A stretch of DNA of 64,000 nucleotides from Mesodorylaimus sp. YZB2_4 (lineage: Eukaryota; Nematoda; Enoplea; Dorylaimida; Dorylaimidae), in NCBI GenBank assembly GCA_030248295.1, contig JASANH010000183.1, positions 496,001 through 560,000 on the forward strand. Reading direction: 5' to 3'. This document shows, in pieces, positions 47,701 through 58,017 of the stretch. Under the pieces are notes generated by a model that worked only from the letters and a program-made list of their open reading frames with translations, was not told the origin of the DNA and made no database searches. Numbering within the stretch: position 1 is the stretch's first letter; each line of letters begins with the position of its first letter. A program made the position numbers and the translations under genes.

Positions 47701-50700
47701 TAGACCACGTAAGTGACTGTCGAAAGTACTCACGTGAACACTATCTAGCGATAGTTGTTTTCCCTTTTTTGCAGCATAGACTGGCTCACTCACCTCTCGG
47801 TGAAAGTAACTACCAAGTATTTTACCAGCTGATGGCCGGCTTAAGCGCTGACGAAAAACGTAAGTTGACAGGATACTTGTCCGCGTGGTTTTGTAATAAA
47901 GTATATAATACTCGTGACATTAGATATTTTAAGCGGATTCTGCATGCATTGTGCTGACTACCTCGAACATGGTGGGTAGAGTGCAAAGGGAACTCGCAAC
48001 ATTTTATTTATGAATCCCCTCATTAATTGCCTTCTAATTTCAATGTGTTGCTTGTACAGCCACAGCCATGCAAAAAAGCATCCGCAAAAAAAACTTTTTT
48101 AAAATCAGATAACTCTGTGAAAAAGCGATAAATCTTTTTACGAACTTTGAATTAATTTGCAACGCGATAGTATTTTACAAAAGTACCGGCATGGTACCTT
48201 AAATTTTGTGATGTTCGTTTCAAGAATGGACGTCAATTGGTCCGAATGTTTGCAGCAGCAGGTGGCAAATGTACGATGCCGGTGCTAGAAGATAGCTCTT
48301 CCTTTTGTACGATTCATGTTACAATTGCAGTTATTATTGTTTTTGTGCACTTTTTTGGGGTCTTTGGGCCGCCATATGAGAATCGCGTGATAGATTTCGA
48401 TAATTGTTGATACTGGCATGCCCTACCTATCAACCTATGACCCTACAAAACGATTTTGCATAACAATGGTTGGTTGTCGAGATATGCAGACAAAACCATT
48501 TCGCCTGTGTTATACGAGTAAGATACGTCGGGTCTCCGGACCCAAGAGTTAGACCAACTATGGGTTAATGTTTCTGACTTTCAATTTCTCTGTGGTTTCA
48601 CTAAAATCGTCCTGGGCCAATAAGTAGCTTCATCACTTGTATCCCCAGGCAGTCAAAGTGCTATGTGAAATATGAATGAGGTACCGAAGTCATAAGATAC
48701 ATTTTCAGCACCCATTTTCTGGTTTGATTTCATAATTTTGCTTTTTCTAGCATTTACATTGCAATCATTATCAAAAGTTCATGTTATTAGGGACTACGCA
48801 TCAGCACGAATGCCTAGTGATAGGACTTTTGTATAGCTTCGTATTCGCCGGACCGAAATCCTGTGTGCCCCTTACTCATCTCCCCAGATCGGACCTCTTT
48901 AATCCCTTGAATAGCCCCTGGGACAATAGAGGATGTGCAGTATGTCCTTCTGACCCTAAATAGTATTGTGTTATTGGGTGGATGAGCCTGATGGGGCCTA
49001 GCTGTGGGTTGAAAGCGAAATGAACCATGTGTAACCAAGCGTGCCAGGCGTTGCAAGAAATGACCGCAGTCATTTTCTGCTGTGCAAGAAATCTTCAGCA
49101 GATTTTGTCCTGCCGGCTGGGCTTGGTCGCAGACCAGGAAACTCAATAATTCTCTCACATTCGGGCTACACCTGCAATATCAAGCTTTTACCAATGGCTG
49201 TGTGCTCTACTCACTGAAGAGTACATGCAGTATAACGCGGACACTCCGCGGGTACGTCTAACCGCGATGCTTCTAGTGTGCAAAAGTGTGTTTCTACATA
49301 GTATCTATCTGTTTTGTTTCGTCACTTTTGTAAGTTGCAGGATGAGAATTTTTTTATACTGTAGTTTTTATTCTTTTCAGGAAAATTCCATCTTTTCGAC
49401 TACTCGATCGATGATTTGCATTACCTCAATTCCACGAGCTCTAATTTGATTCGACCTCAAGCCTCAGATCAATCTCCCTTGAGGAACCAGCAGCAAACAA
49501 ATATGGATAAATTACTTTTCTCACAGTTCAAATTGGCTTTGTCAATTTTGGGCATCCCATTTTCGGACATCGTGCGAATACTGGCCGCTGTATTACTTCT
49601 GGGAAATATTAGATTTGTGGAGAATAAGAATGGAAATGGAGAACTAGTGACTGAAGGAAATAAAGGTAAGAAGAGACCCTTGGGAAGTTGGGCGGCCGAA
49701 ATGCAGTTCTGGCACACCTAAATTTACAAAGGTCACTGGGGGGGGAGTATAGCATTGACCAATCTGCGATGAGGAATCTTGCCTGAACGATGCTGATGTT
49801 GCAGAATTGGACTCAGCAGCAGCCCTTTTGGGTGTCACGACGTTGACATTACACAAGGCACTTACGTGGCACCAGCGACGTCAAAAAGACGAACTCGTCC
49901 AACTGTCCTCATCAGTCCGTCATGCCAATGAAGCCGTCACTTTCTTGGCCACCACTTTGTACCACCGCTGCACTTCGGCCATCATTCGACGAGCCAACAG
50001 TCTCAAGCCATCGTCAGCACGACATGCAAATGCTACATCGGGGAATAGAGGGTGTACACTGTCGTCTGGTAGTTGCACTAATCTGATCAGCGCGAGACCA
50101 GCGTCAGGAATCAGCAGTTCTGACGAGTCGTCCGTGCACGATTCTGGGATCGGAATAACGAGCCAAGCATCGCCTAATGTTTGCGCCAATGGTGTCAACA
50201 GTTCATCGTCTAGAAACTCGTGTCAGGGATTGGAGGGGGTGATCAGTATGGTGGATTGGTTCGGATTCTCGAACGGAGAGGTAAGTCCGTTCCAGCCTGT
50301 AGGAATCAAGTTAAGGAATCACCAAGGAATCACCTACTCGAGGCCATCCACAGAAGCCCACTTATGGTCTTTACAAGACTGGAAGGATTTCGTCCCAAAA
50401 AGTCATAATCTTATAAATAAAAAACTAGCGAGCCCAGGCACGAAAAACATAAATTTTGAAAACTTCTAGGCCCGTTTGAGATTTGGACAATCATGAATTT
50501 AAACCTGATGCATCCCTGCTCAGATCGGCTCCACTCGCCCATCGAGACTGCGGCCAACGCACCAATCTTTATCTTATTTTTGCAGCATAATCACTTCGAG
50601 CATCTCTGTTCGAACTTTGCCGCCGAAAAGCTGCAGCATTTCTATCAAACTCAAGTGTTTAAACGAAGCAGTGATTTGGCGCAACGTGAAAGTGTCCACT

Positions 50701-53700
50701 GCGATTTCGATTGGCAATTGTTCATCGATGCTGATATGTTATCACCAATGATTGGCAATGATGGTCTGATAAATCATGCGTCCCCATCTTCTTTGCTCGG
50801 CATTATGAATATTCTGGACGAAGCCAGTGCTCTGGTTTGTGGTGGCGATCAGAATGAGTTGGAAAAAGCGCTGGAGAAACGAGTGGGTGAAAATAGGTAA
50901 GAGTTACAGTACGAGCATGCACATTATGAACTGTCCCTGTCAACAGCGCTCTTATTTTATGAAAGCATTTAGATTATATTTTATGATAGCTTGGATAAAT
51001 ACAGTTTTAGCTATCGTGAGACCGATACCACAGAAAATTTCTTACTCGATACTGTCCTGTAGTTTGGTTTTCTGTCGAGCATGCTGAGTGAGCCTTTCGC
51101 ACTGACATGACCTCATTCATTTGATGCAACTTGACGTTTTTAAATGGAGAGCGCGAAACGCCTCGGATAATGAAGGCCAACCGTTCGCAAATAACTATTT
51201 CAGGAGGCTAAAAATTCAGTCATCTTCAAACTCGATTTCTTTCATTGTTCGACACTACGGTGGAATGGACATGGCATACAATGAGATCCAGGATTATGTC
51301 AGTGTCAATCGTGATCAAATGAATATCGATTTGGTACGCATATTCTCGACGCAGACGTGCAATTTTGGATTCCTTTCTTACTTATTCACACCTGATTTGA
51401 GGAAGCTCGAAAGTATACTTGGTTTTACTAATTCTGGTCGGTCAATAATTTTTACAGCCGTTTTATAGATCAATCGGATGCAATAAGTGTGACGAGGATC
51501 ACTCCTATATCGGCTGTTGATAGCAGACCGTAAGTATGTGTTACAGTAGCATGCAGTAGTGGAGATGCCAGCAGCGCATCATAACTATCAGCGGTTGGTT
51601 TTGTTCTGATCGCCAGCTTGCACACCATGCTTTGCGGGGATGACTTATTCAGACCCGTCAGGATTTCGAGTGTAGGGGACGAAAGCCGAACGGGTAGGCA
51701 ATCCAACGTCGGCAGGGTTTAGAGCCTGCCCAACCTAGTGCTCCCGAAGTCTCCAAAACTGCCTGTTCGATCAATCCAAATAGCGGTGATTGGACTGGGC
51801 GTGGTTAGGACGGACTTAGGGCAATTACGAGTGATTGTAATCAAGTCGTAGGTGGCCTTGATGCAGTATCCATATTCTGCAGTAATGCAATCGTGTCCAT
51901 GTTTCAGGGATCAGACAACGTTTGCGCAAGATTTCACGTTACAGACGGACGCGTTTCTTAGGAATATTGCTGGATCGAGAGTACAATTTGTGCACTGCAT
52001 AAAAGTAAGCACCGATGAACAATATGATGCAGATATAAAAAATTTTTAGTTGTTTATACGAGTGTGAGATAAATTTTAATATTTTTTATTTTTTCCAGGC
52101 TAATCCAAACACAGAGTACTTTTATTACGACTCTGAATCTGTTGTTAAGCAATGCAAGCGATTGGATATCTTGCCCACTGTGCATTTACTGAATGCTGGT
52201 CTCCCCTATGTTATGGATTTAAAAGAATTCAATGATCGGTATCGATTTTTGGCTTTAAAATATCACAATCCGATCATACTAAAACATGCGCCCAGTTTGG
52301 CTGAGGAAGCCCGGGTAAGTCGATGTTATGCTTATGCTCTAAGGGCGGATTCCAGCCCATAATTGTTTAGATGAAAACGGATTAGGAATTATCAGGGAGC
52401 CAAGTTGATGCTGCAGACAAGATGCGCAGGTGGAAGGTTCCCGTGACAGATACCACTCGTGACCCTCATGCCTGGTAGACCATGGCGGGTGGGAGAGAGT
52501 GATAGACCTTCCCTGCCTGGGAAAGGTCACCCACTCGGGTTGATGTTTCAGCCGGTTATGGTCGCAAGACTTGCCTACTCCATTCGGAGTTTTTGTCCCA
52601 CCGACACACTCCTTCCTGCGCATGCCAGGCTTGGTTGCACGCTGCTTAATGTGATTTACCGTTCTTTCAGGCAATAGTCGATTGCTACCTTCGAGCAGTG
52701 GATGAAAGCAACCTGCCCTACATCTCGAACCATTGGGCTGTTGGAAATGAGCATGTGTTTCTCAGGTATTGCGGGTCCTTTCTGTGCCAATTTAGATCAA
52801 ACTGGACTGCTTGCTGGAACTCGCGGTCCTTTAGTGATGGAGCTCGAGTTCAATTGGAATTGCTGCGAGACCAACACCGAACGAAAGCAGTGATCACGAT
52901 ACAACGACGTGTCAGACAGTGGCTTCGGAAGAAACGAGGGGGCAAGCGGCTATACGTCACGCGTGCAAATACGAAATCTGCTGACATCAAAATGCAGCGA
53001 ACCATGAACACGAGAACTAGTGACAGCTTTTTCTATACTTCGGCGACAAAGAATTCTAAACTGAGGACATCTGGCTGCAGCGATACTTCGGTAAGCATGG
53101 GGACTATCATATGACGGTAGGCTATAACTACGAGAGATTAGATACGCTGATGATCGCATGCAGTACTTCAGCCTGAGAGCTTGCTTCATTCAAATGCGCG
53201 ACGATCGACGGTGCTGGTAAGGCAGCATTTTATCGCGGTACAGCTCGGCTGTTTGAAATTGTGGATTCCTAAAGTTCTCTACAGTATAGTGCAACACTGA
53301 TAGAATAGCGTAAGGAGCCTGATATAGAAAAGTACCGTGGTATATTATGCCATTATCAGAATGACTGCAATCTTGCGATGTTAACAATACGTGCCATCAA
53401 CAGCTGCAGAGATCTGAAACTATTACGTATCTATTTGACGCATCATTTAAAAGTGTTAAAAATAATTTTACAATACTGTATATGTAACCTGTGCTCGCGA
53501 GCCCATAGTGTGCCCATCGATGAGCACAAGTAATTCAACCACTTGTCTTCGATTGATAGAAGTCAGAGGCTGCTACTGTGAGTGTTATGGGGTGCCTCCC
53601 TGCGGCATCACCTACGTCATTCCTCCTTGGGATTTGTTTGGGTGTTCCTATGTCCTATGGGACTCACTACGTGATAAGCGCGTGTTACAAATATTTAAGC

Positions 53701-54303
53701 CAGCTGTTATGACAGTGTGCCATAAAGAGGTCGATGATCTCTTGAATCTCTTCCTTTCGGTTTGATCGACATGACCGGCAGTTCGATCGTGATCTTTCAG
53801 CTGTCATGCTGATTTATCATTTTTGAGCTCCGGTATCCTTTGTCTGGCTGTCAGGTTGACAGTCCTCTTTTTCTGATCGCCTGCACCTTCTGCATTTCTG
53901 CATTTCAGCTTATCAGTGAATGTACCAACACATCACGTGCACCACCTCCATTGCCTCCCAGCCGGAGCTACAGTGTTTACATGGACAAGAAGGTTAATTT
54001 TCCACAGCGTCGTGTGTTTGTTCAAAATTATAAAGGTATGCTGAACCACCACCAGGCTTTAGAAGGAGAAAAAACACTGAATCATTTGTTATAAAAAATG
54101 CTTGTTTTATTTTAGACCCATCAACGTGCGTTTATTTTTCTCAACATCAAATCGTCACAGCCCTGGGATGGGGGCCAACCAGGAATCAGTTGCTGATTCG
54201 CTATCCTCATACAAACGCGAGCGGAAATACCAGTGGTACTTCAGTGGTAGTAGTCCCAGCCAGTTACACCAAGTTGTGCGTGGGGTCGTCGCTGATTCAG
54301 TGA
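41741..54303 (+). CDS. Divergent unconventional myosin with degraded motor core, proline-rich ends; possible Dachs/class XX relative, 18 exons
   Basis: Exons: 41741-41885, 42560-42910, 45606-46363, 46447-46610, 46726-46924, 47634-47708, 47775-47859, 49381-49665, 49805-50280, 50586-50896, 51204-51421, 51469-51529, 51908-52004, 52099-52314, 52671-52765, 52835-53090, 53909-54035, 54116-54303. They join in frame to 1368 aa. The N-terminal ~390 residues hold a predicted coiled coil (ETAVEVQELRNQVKMLSHEL) and proline runs (PPPPPPRLG). The motor starts at LGPVLLFVNPFND. Its P-loop is GERGSGKT. Later blocks include SNYQVFYQLMAGL, ILAAVLLLGNI, HFEHLCSNFAAEKLQHF, VQFVHCIKANP and RLDILPTVHLLNAGLP. The converter leads to VFLSDG and one IQ motif (about residues 1195-1215). 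The short tail has APPPLPPSR. Switch I and switch II are abnormal. The exon 11/12 junction is the least certain; an alternative donor exists at 51412. The class is my inference. Confidence 0.88.
45046..45061 (+). CDS. Possible alternative first exon of the myosin gene
   Basis: A short exon, ATG TCT GCA ACA ACA G, is followed by a GTAAAG donor. It ends in phase 1, which matches the acceptor at 45606. Used as a first exon it would give a product starting MSATTD and lacking the first two exons with the coiled coil. The sequence before the ATG (CAGAAATG) resembles the context of the SLC4 start. Confidence 0.4.
46926..47067 (-). mobile_element. Internally deleted tRNA-SINE in the myosin intron
   Basis: On the minus strand the head GGTCGTGGCCAAGACG is followed by GGCGTCTGCCTCTCACGCC. 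The B-box segment is missing. The body CCCTCGAGAGCGCTGTATAG and tail GATAAAGTATGGCATGACAT are present. It starts about 2 bp after the exon 5 donor (exon end 46924), antisense to the gene. Confidence 0.8.
52459..52640. mobile_element. Hairpin-rich element, copy 4, in a myosin intron
   Basis: Lies in the intron 52315-52670. It starts GTGACCCTCATGCCTGG and ends CCAGGCTTGGTTGCAC. It keeps the GGTCGCAAGAC hairpin and the GGGTTGATGTTTCAGCC side of the long stem. The GAGAG hairpin is degraded. Confidence 0.72.
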
Positions 54304-54574
54304 TATATCGATTGGTGATTGGATAGTGGAGCTCATTATAACACGCCTCTATTATGGAGTGGTTTATCTGTATAGGCAGGGTGAGAGTAGAATCGTAACA
54401 CGTGTACCTTTAATGGTAAGCACTAATGCCACTCTGAACAGATAGCGTACAGGGACAGGAGGGACAGGACATAGAGAAAGCTACTTTGCACAACTACTGT
54501 CTATCGCCTTATCAGATAAATTAGTCAGTGAGAGGAAGAATACAAATAGGAGCGTGGTCAGGAATGTACTGTTT

Positions 54575-55643
54575 TTAATAACCGGGGGCAGTTCGCGGGG
54601 TTGGGCAATGTTCGCAGCTGCCTGTAGGGCCAGCTGGGCCCTTTCCACCAGGGCCTCCTGGGGTACCAGGTTTTCCAGCTGGGCCTGCCTCGCCGTCTTC
54701 GCCCTTTTCGCCACCGCTTCCAGCGTTGCCTGGCTTTCCGTCTTGACCAGGTGGGCCGATCGGCCCCTTGGGTCCGGGCCCACCAGGCTTACCGGGAGGT
54801 CCAGCGGGTCCATCGACGGGGTTGATTGCGCCCGGGTCGCCATTGGACCCCTTTGGTCCTGGATTTCCTGGAGTGCCGGGCGGGCCTTGAGCTCCGATTT
54901 GTCCACGCTCTCCTCTCTTTCCGTTACCGCCGGGGTTTCCAGCAGCACCCTTCGGGCCTGGTGGACCTTTTGGACCAGCAGCACCAGCGGGTCCGGGAGG
55001 TCCTGGCGGGCAAACTTGACACTAAAACGAGACAGTAGATCAGCTATCAGATGGGAGTGAAAAGAATGCAAAAGCATACTGGTGGTGGTGCTGGTCCATA
55101 TCCTTCGCGTTTACCAACAGCTCCATCTTTTCCGTTAGAACCATCCTTACCATTCGCACCATCCTTTCCGGGCTGGCCTTCATCCCCAGCTGGGCCTGCG
55201 GGCCCAGCTGGACCTTGCTGACATGTACAGCACTGAGGAGCTGGCAAGGCCACAGGCCCATACCCACCACCCCCTGTTGGGGGAAGTACAGGCGGTGGTG
55301 TGCCGTAGCCACCAGGTGGTGGTTGTGTTCCATCTCCGCCATAGGTACCTCCACTGGCCACGCCCGCAGCTGCATTAGCCCATTGACCGAACAACCATTG
55401 GCGGCGTTGACGATTGACTGGTTTTACTGCCTGGATGTTGAATAGTTCGACCCACATGTCACGCGATCTACTCTTGCAGTAGTCCAGCTCGTCCATCAAA
55501 TGCGATTGCAAACTTTGGACATAGCTGTAGACCAGAGGCAAAGTGAGTACAGTAGCCACAACAGCTACTGTAGAGACCACCACGCCAGCGAATGCCACTC
55601 GGCGCATTCGAATATGATCATCCGATTCAAATCCTTCCTTCAT
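54575..55643 (-). CDS. Cuticle collagen, 2 exons
   Basis: Exon 1 is 55643-55080 and exon 2 is 55021-54575, both phase 0, total 336 aa. The N-terminus has the nematode cuticle-collagen domain: a transmembrane or signal-anchor segment (about residues 17-42) followed by [16 protein letters not shown] basic cleavage site RQRR at 78-81 would release the chain. Then come a Gly/Pro/Tyr-rich linker, the cysteine cluster CCTC (138-141), a short Gly-X-Y run, CQVC at 189-192, and a long Gly-X-Y block ending near GSCEHC before TAPGY and stop. Cysteines flanking the triple-helical blocks form disulfides in collagen trimers. The product would be secreted into the cuticle. The intron is only 58 bp and contains no stop-free joining frame. 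Confidence 0.93.
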
Positions 55644-57816
55644 TTTCTCGGACGTTGTTTGGGAAAGAGAGATCTGAATCTAGAGACGATGATACTGTCA
55701 TGCCAGCACACGTTCTTTATATACACAACTGCACATCACACTATTCATCCATCATTCCCAATTTGAAAAAAGGTCGACAAGTGAGAAGTGGATCTTTAAA
55801 ACCTCATCACCGCCTTTTCCCGTTAAAAACTTTTCTTTACTTGTCCCGCTCAGAATGTCGTCGTTCTAAAAAGTGACATCACAAAGGATACTATTTTGGG
55901 GCCAAAAAGTGGCCGCAACGCGAATACCACCTCATCCGAACCTACAATCTAGTTAAATACGGATATCCGTATTCTCATTGCGTATTACTGCCGAAGGTTA
56001 CGCTTTTTTTGTGCACCAAATTTTATCTCTGCGGAGGTCGACGATTCAGCCAGCCGTTTGATAGGCACATGTTTTTTTTGTGGGTCTTAGGGAATGTGAC
56101 AGTCTAAGAAACTGGCGAGGGCGGCGGTAGAGAAAAGGTGGCACGTCAACCAGTAAGACTGATGTTTCACCAGCCCTTACATACCGAAGGCCGATTGAGG
56201 CTGACTTTCCGGAGTAATTCGGCCGCGCTTTGCCTACCAACGGGCAATCTCTGACTCATGGGGACTCCTCTATCCCATCACAAATAGAGTCTAGGACTTA
56301 TAGTGTAACCCATTTGAATTGCAGCAGCAGTGATATGAGAGCAATGTCGAATTTTTGTGCATTAAAAGAAACCTTGCTTTTCCTGGAAGTTTTCCAGCTC
56401 GCAAAATGCGTAGAATACGAAAGGGTCGACAAAATGGTGGCTGTCAGTTTGAGCTACCCTAATATTTTCGGAATGTGGCATGGAGCGAGATAGAAGTTTG
56501 ATTTCCAAGTTTGCAGGTGTTTACCATATTTATCGAGCATTCAGTAACGACTGCATCCTTTCTACAGAACAAAAATCAGGGACACTTATGGCCTGCTATG
56601 CCCAAAGTATAAATGCAGCATAAAAACAGCAACTTCATACACGCAGATCATTTGTCCAAGACGGTAGGGCCTTCTTACTGTTGGTTAGTAATTGTAACGG
56701 TGTTTCAACGATGCACTTTCCAGCCACGTTCCGATACGGCGGAGGACACCCAGATCGAGCTGAAGAAGTGGCAGTACAGTGTTAGTAAGATCGTACTGGG
56801 GAGGGTAGTCACGGGAACGATGTCTACAAGCATATGAATCTCCTGCTCTATATTCCTCAGGTGTCACCTTTCCTGACCTCAAGCGAAATTATACTGTATC
56901 CTTCAGGGTCGCCGCCGAATATGGGGTAGGTGTGCGAGGAGTGTAATGCACGACTGCATGAGTCGCATGTACGCCAAATCGTCGTTGAAGAGTAACAATA
57001 AGATCCCTCAATATGCCCCAGAAGAAGTCTCTTCCATTTGTCTTATTTGGAAAAATAAGAACACGGTAGCAGCAATTAAGGCACTGTTCATGTTTGGTAT
57101 ATAGCGATAAAAGTTATGTCGCAGCCCTGAGTGCAATCCGCCTTTTTTCGGGCAACGATATCCTCATATATATGTATATATATATACTGTAATGTGAGGC
57201 GTCGCTGCACCAATCAGACTACTGCACATGATGCTGGTTGTACAAAGCATAATTTTGCACTTCGGCACGAGGAGGTGCTAATGTCTCCTCATCATAAATG
57301 TTTCGAATTCTCAAGAGATACAAAAAGAGGCTTTCTCTAAATGATCGCTAAAACGCTCCTCCTTGTAACTTGTTAACAGTACCTATATACCGTACATGCA
57401 TCTCACGCCCATGAGTGCATTTTACAGTGGTGATGCTTGGCGATAGTAAATGACATTACATGGAAAAAAACCAGAACTACTCGCGACACCGAGGACATGA
57501 TGTGTCATGACTAAATGTGAGTATGTTGCGTGTTATGTACACCTATGCTTAGTGAGAGCTTGATGCCATGCTTGGCTTTATGAGACTGCACCAGCTATGT
57601 AGCCGAGGGCAGTGTGACCCGGCGCCATCGTGATGTGCAGACTGGCAATATAAAAGATGTTGAGACAACACGGGAAAGTTATCGAGCCAGAGGTTGAATA
57701 TCTGGCCAGAGTATAAGAAAGGCTTGGGCATGGGTCAGACAGAGGACAGAATAAAGCCGGCTAGTACAGCTGTCCAACCCTTACTGAGTAGCACTCACTG
57801 ACAACCCCACTGGCCT
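55644..57816. other. Collagen upstream region and 3' side of the lustrin/Kunitz gene
   Basis: No supported exon, except that the last exon of the lustrin/Kunitz gene may lie somewhere here. A (TA)n tract lies at about 57165-57188. Confidence 0.4.
55714..55723 (-). promoter_or_regulatory. TATA box of the collagen gene
   Basis: TATATAAAG on the minus strand about 75 bp before the collagen start codon. This would put transcription start about 40-45 nt before ATG. Confidence 0.55.
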
Positions 57817-57988
57817 GCGTCGTGACCTAGCGGGTTAAGGCGTCTCCCTCTCGCGCTGGGTGCGCACTTACGATTAGGGGGAGGGTTAGACTCCCGCCTG
57901 GGTAAAAAACATTGTCAAATATGTGTTCCCTAGCCATCGAGTGCGCTACATGGTGTTTGGCTATGGATAAAGTGTGACATGACATGAC
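57817..57988 (+). mobile_element. tRNA-derived SINE, full-length, antisense in the lustrin/Kunitz gene
   Basis: Head GCGTCGTGACCTAGCGGG, then GGCGTCTCCCTCTCGCGC, B-box-like GGGTTAGACTCCCGCC, body ATCGAGTGCGCTACATGG, tail GATAAAGTGTGACATGACATG. Its 3' end lies about 30 bp past the exon donor at 58018 (gene on minus strand). Confidence 0.82.
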
Positions 57989-58017
57989 CACAGGGCAGAA
58001 CACAAGCTTTAACTTAC

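Noticed and set aside
51204-51465. Continuous frame past 51421 in the myosin gene
   Set aside because: It runs to a stop; a short intron to 51469 restores frame with the following exons.
54554-55060. 168-aa plus-strand frame opposite the collagen
   Set aside because: Antisense shadow caused by the GC-rich Gly-X-Y repeat.
54481-55077. 198-aa minus-strand frame in the collagen exon 2
   Set aside because: It is a shadow in the wrong frame; the Gly-X-Y frame with Cys-x-x-Cys ends is the real one.
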